Below, one piece after another: positions 32,969 through 41,516 of a stretch of 41,663 nt of DNA. A model generated the notes under the pieces. That model was not told the origin of the DNA. It ran no database searches and saw nothing but the letters and a program-made list of their open reading frames with translations. The DNA lies in contig JADNRX010000451.1 of assembly GCA_015501595.1 (NCBI GenBank), positions 1 to 41,663 of the forward strand. Reading direction: 5' to 3'. A program made the translations under genes and the position numbers. The DNA is from Hymenopellis radicata (lineage: Eukaryota; Basidiomycota; Agaricomycetes; Agaricales; Physalacriaceae). Position 1 is the stretch's first letter, and each line of letters starts with the position of its first letter.

Positions 32969-34666
32969 TCAATCGGCATCGTTCTTGGTAGTACCGCATT
33001 CCACCTTGATTGCTTCACAAATGTCCGTCCATCGTTGGTCTTTCCTGAAATACACCCAACGAGGAACGCGCACTCGCTCCAAGCCACGATGATTGCCCTC
33101 CACGCGAGGCAGTAATCCTGAGCCGGAAGCTCCCATCAAGTCTACTGCATTTTCTGCCGCGAATGATGTATCCCTGGAGCTATTAGCCCCCTCGTTGCGC
33201 ATGTATCTGGATTGTAGCATATCATAAATTGCGGTGTTTACCATCATAATGCTGGTGTCGAAACAAGAGCAGCCAGTGATATCGAGTGTGCGAAGGCGTG
33301 GCAGCCTAGGCGACGACGATGTGACCGTCAGTCCGGCAAGGAACTCGACATTCAGTCGATTGTCAACAAGCTGGAAGTCCGCAACGCATGGAGTGCACGA
33401 TAGGAACGAAAGAAGATTGGAGGTTGCATCCCAATGGTGAGACATACTGCATGAAATACGAAGTGTGATCAATCTTTGAGCACCACCAATCAAGTCAGGG
33501 AAAAAATGCTGTCTGTTAAAGAAAGCGAGATGAATGGGACGGAAATAAAGGGAAAGATGGGATAGGGAAGGCATGTCAAGAATTTTGAAAACATTCTCCA
33601 AAGACGAAGCGTCGGCGTTGGCATGTTCCCTTATTATGAATCGGAGAACCTTCGGGAGGCGAGTGACGCTGCCTCGGACTGGAATCCTAGGTCCACCCAC
33701 CAAGTTAACCTCGAGGTCCGCCAAGTTTGATGCCTGCTTGAGGAAATCGAGCCCGGCCTCGTCGAAGGTGGAGAAGTCACGGACAGTGGTGAGTTGAGAC
33801 CATGGAAGGGAGAGGCGTTCGAACCGGCACCACGAAACAGACATCCGCGTTTCAAGCACGCGAAGAGAGGGTGCCTTCGCGGCTTCGAATAAATTCAGAT
33901 TGACATTCAAATATGAGTAGAGGGTGAAAATTCTGAGGTGTTCGAGGCTCGAGAAAATATTTCCGGCTGAGAAGGCGGACAATGAGGAGAGCGCGATTGA
34001 AAGGAACTTCCAACGCGGTATTGAGACTGCTAGGGCTGCAAATGCCAGATCGGCTGCGAGGGAGTCTGGGTTGCAGCCGGTGATATCTACGGATAAGGGA
34101 TAGCCTTTAGAGCGTTCTATGAACAACGTCGTCTTGTACACAGTCTGACGAGGAGATGTGTATTTGCGATGCTTTTCGGAATTGAACATGATATATGTCC
34201 ATAGCTGTGGCAATGACAGTGTGATGCCTCGCCATCGACGAGAAACCGCCGTCAACGTCCACGGCGCCATACGCGGATCGAGTGAAAGCACCGAGTCGAA
34301 TGAAGAACGTGTGTACCAATTTGGTACACACTGCATGAATATTTCCGATAAGATCTCGTTTGGGAGGCGGCGGATAGGATGGAGAAGGGATTTCGCGTCG
34401 GCGAGATGAGCTTCCGCCCGGTTTCGCGCGTGGAGAAGATGATCCAGTGTTTCCCTTGCCTGCACGATTTTTCGATCAAGGTCCTGCAATATGTCGGGAG
34501 ACTTCTCTACGACAACGCGGAAGTCGGTGAGCTCTACATCAGCTGGAGGGAGGTTCCGGCGAAGCAGCTCGGCAACACGGGTAGTTCGTTTCTGCTGGGG
34601 ATCTTTGGGATCGAGGGAGAGGAGAATACACGTCGGGCATGTACTGGAGATCTGGTCGCCGTCCAT
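32969..34666 (-). CDS. F-box-like protein, copy H (intact, 565 aa)
   Basis: Clean 565-codon frame from the ATG at 34664-34666 to the stop at 32969-32971. Cys10-x2-Cys13 (TCPTCILL), coiled coil about 47-94, F-box about 95-160 (LHPIRRLPNEILSEIF...LTAVSRRWRGITL...LWTYI), LRR-like region (LPRLRTLDITGC) and the closing GLERVRVPRWVYF block. It is the close relative of copy F, with matching blocks along nearly the whole length, and also shares upstream sequence and the 5'UTR intron (minus GTAAGG...TTTACAG ending six bases before the ATG). Likely an SCF substrate receptor by family; substrate unknown. It is intact although its neighbours in the unit (AH3 and the oxidoreductase fragment) are dead. Confidence 0.88.
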   Translation of the reverse strand: MDGDQISSTCPTCILLSLDPKDPQQKRTTRVAELLRRNLPPADVELTDFRVVVEKSPDILQDLDRKIVQARETLDHLLHARNRAEAHLADAKSLLHPIRRLPNEILSEIFMQCVPNWYTRSSFDSVLSLDPRMAPWTLTAVSRRWRGITLSLPQLWTYIMFNSEKHRKYTSPRQTVYKTTLFIERSKGYPLSVDITGCNPDSLAADLAFAALAVSIPRWKFLSIALSSLSAFSAGNIFSSLEHLRIFTLYSYLNVNLNLFEAAKAPSLRVLETRMSVSWCRFERLSLPWSQLTTVRDFSTFDEAGLDFLKQASNLADLEVNLVGGPRIPVRGSVTRLPKVLRFIIREHANADASSLENVFKILDMPSLSHLSLYFRPIHLAFFNRQHFFPDLIGGAQRLITLRISCSMSHHWDATSNLLSFLSCTPCVADFQLVDNRLNVEFLAGLTVTSSSPRLPRLRTLDITGCSCFDTSIMMVNTAIYDMLQSRYMRNEGANSSRDTSFAAENAVDLMGASGSGLLPRVEGNHRGLERVRVPRWVYFRKDQRWTDICEAIKVECGTTKNDAD

Positions 34667-34924
34667 GCTGACCTGTAAATGGATGTCAGCCGGTAGTCAG
34701 CGAGATGATCACCTCTACCTTACCGGCGCTTAGGCTTGCCACGCCAGACAGGTAAAACAAGGAGGTTTCCTATCGAGAGAGATAAACAAAACTACAAACA
34801 ACAGACGCGTATTGAGCTCACGTTCGATGGATGGAAACCCGAATGGCGCGAATCGATTGATGGTTAATGGCCAAGATGCGGAACATCGGCCCGGCCCTTA
34901 AGCAGAGAAGAAGTAGGCCATAAT

Positions 34925-35000
34925 TCAATGTTGGTGGGCATGCAGATAAGGGAAGGCTCTTGGAGCATTCAACAAGCAGCGCCAACGTTAGGCCAGTTCG
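34925..35000 (-). pseudogene. F-box remnant (copy of part of G)
   Basis: Plus-strand AGGGAAGGCTCTTGGAGC...AAGCAGCGCCAACG matches 28257-28297 inside copy G, the segment encoding LALLIERSKSLPLS. The sequence runs directly into the duplicated spacer block. Only this scrap of the gene remains. Confidence 0.55.
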
Positions 35001-35083
35001 ACCATTGACATCGGTAAATCATTGAGAGCTTCGGACTAGGCCTCTATAGGTGACCAATTTCAATGATCTACTGGAACACAATA

Positions 35084-35232
35084 CTGTACTATTACAGCAT
35101 GGTCTTCGCATAACGCGTAACGGGGGGTCATTTAATCTTATCAGACCCCGCCGATCACCTGGAAATCCTTATCGGGTTTCCATCAATTTTTTTTTTACAA
35201 AAATCTGTGAAGACTTGCCTGTAATAGTACAG
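35084..35232. mobile_element. MITE 1 (149 bp, TA target duplication)
   Basis: Terminal inverted repeats CTGTACTATTACAG...GTCTTC, 20 of 24 positions matching between ends. Flanked by TA on both sides (35082-35083 and 35233-35234). The paralogous site at 28934-28935 is empty with a single TA. Size, inverted repeats and TA duplication fit a non-autonomous Tc1/mariner-type element. It carries the internal motif CGCATAACGCGTAACGG near the left end. Confidence 0.82.
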
Positions 35233-35483
35233 TAAGTCCAATTGCAAGAGAGACTCAAGGAAGTCCAAAGGCTCAGAGTCAGAGAAAAGTCAAAGGACGT
35301 ACCGTCTGGTCCTTGCGGTTGAACGACAGATGAAGTCCGGTGTCCGCTAATGCGCTAAGATGGAAAAGGATGTTTAGTATTTACTCCTTCACAAAGTTGG
35401 GGGCTAGTAAAAAGGAACCACTCGGAACATCGGCCCGCGACCCGACATCGACTTTCTTCCGACCACTATCATCTATTCCGCTA

Positions 35484-35738
35484 CTGTACTATTACGGTCT
35501 AGTCTTCGCATAACGCGTAACGGGGACCTGTGAAATGAAGAGTTCATGCTACCATAACGCGTAACGGCCAAAATTGGGCCCCAGGTAAGGCCCAAAAAGG
35601 AAATTTTTAGGGGCGGCGGCTAGCGCCGCCGCTCCCGCCTGCCCATATAAGGAAATTGGACCCTGAATGAAGAGCAACATCTGTGAAGAGTATGCGTAAC
35701 GGGTAACGCCCCATGAAGACTAGGTCGTAATAGTACAG
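35484..35738. mobile_element. MITE 2 (255 bp, TA target duplication)
   Basis: Terminal inverted repeats CTGTACTATTACG...CTAGTCTTC, 22 of 24 matching. Flanked by TA (35482-35483 and 35739-35740); the empty paralogous site is TA at 29161-29162. It contains CGCATAACGCGTAACGG near the left end and ATAACGCGTAACGG again near 35556. A central GC palindrome with 8-base arms lies at 35613-35632. Same family as MITE 1, with a longer interior. Confidence 0.85.
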
Positions 35739-35740
35739 TA

Positions 35741-37430
35741 CTTACCTCGACATCTCATAAACCCTCGTCGAAGGACTCCTGGACATCGTCCGACGAACGG
35801 AAAAGTGTCAATACCAATAACGACAAGGCTACATACACCATCAGTGCATGGTGTGCACCCACACGTACGAACACATGTCGGTATCTGAGGAATCGTACCG
35901 CAACTCATCGCAGTTGGCAGGTGGATAGGAGTAGTAGCCACAATGAAATATTCGGTCTTTCTCTATGGCCGGTATTCAGTAACAAAAGATTTCCTAACAC
36001 ACGTTACCTTTTGTTGATTTCGACACAGGTTTGGGCAAGGTTTGTAAAATTAGACAGGTCCCGAAATGAAGAGGCATTCCGACACAGGTCTGCGTCGACG
36101 TCAAGTAATGATGAAGTGAAGCAAACAGGAACGCACGAGTGCCACCAAAACTCTTGAAATCACAACCGAATAGCGCCCCTTGTCAAGAGTGTTCCGAGGT
36201 AGGCGTTCATCAGCAGGTCGTGGAGTTGCTGTGGATCCGACTACCTGTCGAGGCCCGAAGAAGGCTGACTGCAAGGGCGCCTCCAGAGTCTTGCGTTCTT
36301 TCTTCGAGTAGGATGGGTAGATCGCGACATAGTCTGCCGGTATGTCTGTGTCCGCTGGTTGCTCTAGCGGGCGGAAACAGGCGGCATCATATCGCTCGTT
36401 CCGGGGCTGAGGCCTGATGGTTCTAGGGGTGTCGTACTTAGTAAGGAGGAGTATCATCGACAATGACTACATGCCCTTACTTGAATAGCGACAATTGCGC
36501 GGCCGACGATAATTCCCCATAGCGACTCTTCTGAAGTGCCAGTCAAGTCGATGTCTACAACACCAGTGGGCGTGAGGACAGCGTAAGGGAATGACTCGGT
36601 ATTCACTCTAACGAGAGCTACTAACGAGATGGGGGTAAAAAGCCGCCGCGAGACAGTGGTGGTAGGGGCAACTACTGTACGCGTCGGACACGAGGACAAA
36701 AACGTGTCAAATATGGACGTGATCTCCTTGATAGGTATGAAGAGCCCGCAAGAGTGACATTGCAGACATCCTGGAAGGGTAATGCATTCGGCATTCTCCG
36801 AATTGGCTCAGCAAGGATGGAGCACAGCCGTGCTCGCCGACCTGGTCGAATCATGCTAGCCAGGTAACCTATGCCTACTATATGAGCAAGCGTCGATGAG
36901 AGGCATGTTGCGCGCGCCAACAGATGTGTACTCGATCATACGAGCTGCTGTCCAGCACAAGCATCTTCTGCACTTAAGGTATGACTACCATGCGGTCAAA
37001 TACATTGGCGGGAGTTCACACACGAGGCAAGGGAGCATTCCTCAATATTTCGTTCACAAGTCAGCCCATCAACAGTCTTCGCTAAAGTGTGTCCCTCAGT
37101 CTTCAATTGATGTGTGATGCTTTCAAAACCATAGCAGGATATCCAACTCTGAACGTTCAACGACTCGGATGCATAAATGCTCATGGACTCGCAGACAAAT
37201 GAACCTTTGATTTTCCTGGGCACAACGAGCGCCACCTACGATCTGGGCTAATTGCACCGGGCCGAGTCGAGAAGTGGCTGTAGGTGTTATTTATCCAACA
37301 TCCTGTCCGGACTCAGGTTCTTTATCGAACAGTGACCTAAACTTTATTCAAACGAAAGCATCACATATGCTAAGCAGAGGGTCCGTGGTTACATGCGCCA
37401 CTGGCATAATCTTAAAATACTCAGGTGATC
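35741..37430. other. long spacer, no recognised gene
   Basis: About 1.7 kb with short frames on both strands. On the minus strand a stretch around 36480-36670 reads through LFTPISLVALVRV and SLWGIIVGRAIVAIQ to a well-formed intron (GTAAGG...TACTAAG...CCCCTAG, about 36482-36425), then a short tail and stop. It could be the 3' end of an unknown gene, but no family is recognised. A CCTGTGT-type repeat lies at 35940-36090. Confidence 0.3.
35940..36090 (-). repeat. CCTGTGT-type repeat element, inverted copy
   Basis: On the minus strand it has ACCTGTGTCGG, GACCTGTCTAA, ACCTGTGTCGAAA and ACGTGTGTTAG at roughly 25-35 base steps, then TTTTGTTACTGAATACC. The same order appears on the plus strand at 40440-40660. 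Possibly the end of an unidentified transposon with subterminal repeats. Confidence 0.5.
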
Positions 37431-39807
37431 AATGCCTCCGCCGTACGCGACCGAGGAAAGATCGAGCACTTGAACGGGACCGGGTGGCTATTCACACACA
37501 GTCAATGAGTATTACCGTCACGCGAGGAAAGGCGCACAAATACTCACCAAAGCAGTCCCGATGTAAATTCACCAGACGGTTCAATTACTCTGCCTTGTTC
37601 GTCGACAGCCTTTGTGATGTTGAATGCTGCGAACAAAGACGCCATGCCTATCCAAATAGTATCTTCGGCAATGTTCTGACCGACACAGACTCGACGACCG
37701 AACCCAAAGGCAGCTGACAGGTGGGGAATGGAGGGGTTGAGGCTACCATCAGGGTTCAGGAAGCGATCTGGATTGAACTTTTCGACATCGTCGCCGTAAA
37801 CTGCTTTGTCGTGGAGGATGGCCCTATCGAACGACCTGTTCAAAAAGAAAGCAAGTATGTACCAAATAACGACTGACCATGGTCCATGAATTACCGACGA
37901 TGATGGCACCTTTGGGGATATGATAACCGCGGTATATGTCGTCCTGGATCACTCTGTGTGGTGCCGCTATACACAATGATTTTCAACCACAACAACGGAA
38001 CATATCGTCTACACACTCACCCAGAGGAAGGACGAGTCGCCACCGGAGGAGTTCCTTCAAGATCGCCTCAAGGTATGGAAGTTCCTTTCGGTCACCAAAG
38101 TCCGGAAGACGGTCATGCCCGACGATGCTATCTATGTCGGCCTGCGCTTTTTTCAAGACGGACGGGTTCTGGACCATAGCCAAGACTGCGGCAGAGAGAG
38201 CCGAAACTGTCTGTGCCATATATTAGTACTTTCCCTGTTGCTAATGGAGGGAGCATCACTAACTGTATCGGACCCACCTATCCGACAATATGGATCAACT
38301 TGGGAAGGCGAATGAGCAGTGTGTCGTACCTGCATAAATCGTTGCCAGGACGTTTCCTAGTACTGTACCGTTCCGACCGTAAGTTCGCGGCGTGTGACGC
38401 GTTATGCCGCGAACTTACAGGGAACAGGTTCGTTTTCAGGCACAAGGCCCGATTTGGAGATCCCGCCGCAGGCGGGCCCGAAAAATTGCCATTTTGAGCG
38501 ATGTGACCCTAGATTTGAGGTGTGTGATGCGTTATCCTTTATCGTAAGTTAGGTTCCGGGGCCCGCGTGACGCGTTATGCGAATTTAGGGTCGGAACGGT
38601 ACAGTATGATCATATTCTCCTTGGTATCAGCATCGGCTTCCTCAAGCTCTGAGAGAATTTTCGACCCGACACACGGTCTCGCGGTTCCGTCGGCCTTGGG
38701 AACCAATCAGTAGGCCGAACAGAAAGAAAGTCACACGAAAAAAGAACAAACCGTAGCCTTTTCCATGAACTTGAGTGGCGCGTCGCGCATCGCAGTTACT
38801 GATTTGTTTGCTTCCTTCGCCCACCTCTTAAAGCCTGCGCCAGGCATCCAAGAGGGTACGAATCGGAGGATAGGCCAAATGTCGACCAAGAACGCTCCGG
38901 GGCGCCCCGCCACAGCCATGGCGTGCATGCCCTTCTCAGCTTGAGTAATGAAGGGATCGGTATTGTCCAGGACTTCGATACCGTACGCGATTCGGAGAAT
39001 CATCTGACCAGCGTACCTGTCAACCTTCAGTGGTGAGGATCGTTGTACTTTCATCAAGGCGTGCTCACAATCGTAAGTCGTCCAAGATGCGATCCGGTTT
39101 GTCTCGGATGCGGCGAAGTAAGTACCTAGCGGAATCGAGGATGTGTGGATGTTGGACGGCTGCGAGCACGGGGCCTGATAACACCTTGTGGAACATCTTG
39201 CGATGCTCTTCTCGTTCGGGTACTCAGTGATATTATTGGCGGAAAACTGTATCGGAGCTCTTACCTTTCCACTCGTCGCCATACCCATGAAACCCGAAGT
39301 TCCATGTGGATCCAACCCTAGAGTAGAATAAGATGATACGTAGAACTTAAGAACCATAACTGCTTACAATTCCATGACCATGAAGGAAGACGGCCTGCGT
39401 TGACAACATTAACTCGGGACAAGGCTTTGAATGCGCTCGACGACGGATACCTATCGGAATAAATCAAAGAACGTTTGACGAACAACTCAGTGGCCGCTTC
39501 GATGGTATTGACCACAACGATATCTTGGCCAGCAACGTTGTAGTATATAATGTCGGATTCTATGAATGCGATCAGTACACAACGCCTTTTAAGCGCAATC
39601 GAAGGACACACTGTACCGCTCTCCGACATCCTTGAAGGCGATCCATGAATTGACGTCTGGGAAGTTGAGCAGATTGCCTATCAGGGGCAGTCCTTTAGGA
39701 CCAGGTGGCAAGGGACGAGTCCGCCTTGATAGTGACAAGAACAGAGTTCTAATCACGAACAGAGATATCCCGGCTATGAGGCTCAGCTCAATGACGGGAG
39801 GAGACAT
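37431..39807 (-). pseudogene. cytochrome P450 gene, coding exon interrupted by MITE 3
   Basis: Start at ATG 39805-39807: a hydrophobic N-terminal anchor (LSLIAGISLFVI), then PLPPGPKGLPLIG. Exons read 39807-39612, 39559-39451, 39394-39368, 39317-39265, 39222-39069, 39016-38752 and from 38694, all with GT...AG introns and agreeing phases. Motifs: YGDEW and EEHRKMFH (C helix), ELLR (ExxR) near 38045, FNPDRF, and the heme loop FGFGRRVCVG near 37705-37676. The end is PFKCSIFPRS... with TGA at 37431-37433. It resembles CYP64/OrdA-type basidiomycete monooxygenases. MITE 3 sits in the exon after TKENMI, just before the I helix, adding 244 bases and breaking the frame. The following exon also appears to lack two bases at GTD(T)TVS, and the join after NSWTM is not clean. 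Probably a recent pseudogene. Confidence 0.82.
38363..38604. mobile_element. MITE 3 (242 bp) inside the P450 gene
   Basis: Terminal inverted repeats CTGTACCGTTCCGACC match perfectly over 16 bases and imperfectly beyond. TA flanks at 38361-38362 and 38605-38606. Near the left end a perfect 12-base stem (GTAAGTTCGCGG, 38379-38390, with 38407-38418) encloses GACGCGTTATG. A central hairpin CCCGCC...GGCGGG lies at 38462-38476. GACGCGTTATGCG recurs near the right end. The CTGTAC ends, TA target and the ACGCGTTAYG motif link it to MITEs 1 and 2, though it is a distinct subfamily. Confidence 0.85.
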
Positions 39808-40439
39808 GATGGAAGGCAAGTGGGAGAAGAGATGTTTAATGGAGCATCGTGGTGTGGACTTTATATCATCAGCGAGGTACGAGCTGCCTAGGGGAGACTA
39901 GAATTATCAAGAGTCGGCGCACATTACACGAAGAAGGATAGTTGACACGATGGGTGCGCGACAGGCTAGGAGGCTTACTAAATGCCTGACATGGCGGCTC
40001 AGCTTGAACATTGATTATTCACACCAGTTCGAGACAAGGACCTAGGAAGGGTATAGGCTGTCCTGCGGAGAAGCGCTGCCAACTCGAATGAAGGAGTTGA
40101 ACACCAGCAACGCGTGTCGATAGACAGTGATCGCGCTCTACGTGCCTAATGCTCCTGCCAGTGCCAAACCCACACAAACACATAGACACGCCTCGCGCGT
40201 CGGACCACCACAGAACACTTAACCAATCGACTACTCGCATCGCATCCCGCCATCACACTCTGGGTCACGAAACGGCTATGGGGATGGGGAGCTTGCCCAG
40301 TACAGCGTGATGGATCATGACATGATATCGAGTTGGTGCCGGGCGGGTGACGAGTCGGGACTCGGGAGGGAGACCGGCAGTCGCTGGATTACGGCGAGTG
40401 TGACATCTCTAAAGATGTAAGTACATACCCTCCCTCCGT
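39808..40439. other. P450 upstream region, no recognised gene
   Basis: Upstream of the minus-strand P450. No clear promoter motif or gene was identified. Confidence 0.35.
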
Positions 40440-40660
40440 TGAAACCTGCAAGCAATTTAGGACCTGTGTCAAACTTTGGACATCAATATCAACCTGTGTC
40501 GAAAGCCCGAAGGCCAAAGTGACCTGTGTTGAATAACAATGAAAATCATGAACCTATGTGTTTTCGACGAGGAATTTGGCCCCACCTTGGCCCATATCAC
40601 TCAAAAATCTGCACCGTGTGTATGAAATCACGTCAAATTCATTTTTGTTACTGAATACCC
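40440..40660 (+). repeat. CCTGTGT-type repeat element
   Basis: ACCTGTGTCAAA, ACCTGTGTCGAAA, ACCTGTGTTGAA, ACCTATGTGTTTT and ACCGTGTGTATGAA follow each other, the first four spaced about 30 bases, then TTTTTGTTACTGAATACCC. Inverted relative of 35940-36090. The units are not identical and the spacers differ. Confidence 0.55.
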
Positions 40661-40802
40661 ACCATATTTCTCCCCCAGTTTCTGCGAAGCCAAACCGGCA
40701 CTGCTAGTCCGTTCGGCTGTTTTCCGGAATCCCCTTTGAATCTCAATGCTCCAAGTCGCGTAAGTCTTTTCCCTATCCTACGACATTTATTATATGTTAT
40801 AC

Positions 40803-41516
40803 TTACAGTTCACACAGGATGAAGAAAAATGCAGCGAAAACCAAGACTCCCAGCACTTTGACAACCTTATCCATTTCTCCTTTCTCAGACTCCGTTGCAG
40901 CCCCCATGTAGCATACAGTTCTGGCCCACTTCTCTTCCCATTGGGTTTCTTCAGCGGCCGCGACATCGTCAATATGCGCGTTTGCCCACGGCTCCTGCCC
41001 TCGTGTAACGGGGAGTGTCTTTGTAGGGAACTCGAATGGTTCAACGCCGCAGAACTCCTCGTACCGAACTCGCCTGAGTACGGGAGTTTTCGTCACGTCA
41101 TATCCGTCGCCTCTACCTCCGCGCATAACTTCGGTTGAAAGCCGATCCTCTTTGGCGTCGTTGACATACACATGGCTAATGAGTAGCTTGTGGCTGTTGG
41201 CACGAGTGGAGGGTGAAAGTGTTACATAGAACGAGGGCCTCTCCAGCGAGTCTAGCAGATTTGGTTCCTGCAGGTTGCGGCGTACGGCCGGAGACAGGAT
41301 CTCTTCCACTTCCTCATCGCGCGTTGGTGTTGGGCAGCTCGCACTTTGTTGGTGTGTGCTTGTTAACCTCGTGTTCCCACTGGTGCCTTTGAGCACGTCT
41401 AGGAGAGCGAGATGGAAGAGGCGACTGCGGGGACTTGCTTGCTGGCGTAGTGGCGTCACAGGCGGAATTATCGTTTCAATATGGAGTGGCGGCGATCTTG
41501 GTTGTCTGGCGTTCAT
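40803..41516 (-). CDS. hypothetical protein with C-terminal membrane segment
   Basis: An open frame from ATG 41514-41516 to the TAA at 40803 gives 237 aa. The N-terminal half is rich in Pro, Arg, Ser and Thr; an acidic stretch DEEVEEILSP and a charged region WEEKWART precede a final hydrophobic segment (VVKVLGVLVFAAFFFI) at the very C-terminus, as in tail-anchored proteins. The same frame stays open without a stop to the window edge at 41663, so the real start may lie outside. A possible donor (GTAAGT, about 40803-40798) overlaps the stop, so a further 3' exon is possible. I do not recognise the family. Confidence 0.5.
   Translation of the reverse strand: MNARQPRSPPLHIETIIPPVTPLRQQASPRSRLFHLALLDVLKGTSGNTRLTSTHQQSASCPTPTRDEEVEEILSPAVRRNLQEPNLLDSLERPSFYVTLSPSTRANSHKLLISHVYVNDAKEDRLSTEVMRGGRGDGYDVTKTPVLRRVRYEEFCGVEPFEFPTKTLPVTRGQEPWANAHIDDVAAAEETQWEEKWARTVCYMGAATESEKGEMDKVVKVLGVLVFAAFFFILCEL

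Noticed and set aside
35613..35632. GC-rich palindrome as a transcription terminator
   Set aside because: It lies at the centre of MITE 2 and no gene ends there; bacterial-type terminators are not expected in this genome.
36420..36670. Minus-strand exon ending AIVAIQ followed by a well-formed intron, possible membrane protein
   Set aside because: Only one convincing intron and no recognisable upstream exons or family, so not called as a gene.
38363..38604. MITE 3 acting as a new intron (its ends give GT...AG on the P450 strand)
   Set aside because: Splicing from the GT of CTGTAC to the AG of GTACAG would leave four extra bases (CT plus the duplicated TA) and shift the P450 frame, so it would not rescue the gene.
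40440..40660. CRISPR-like array because of about 30-base spacing of ACCTGTGT units
   Set aside because: The genome is eukaryotic, the units are only about 10 bases and imperfect, and there are no repeat-length identical units. A transposon-type repeat fits better.
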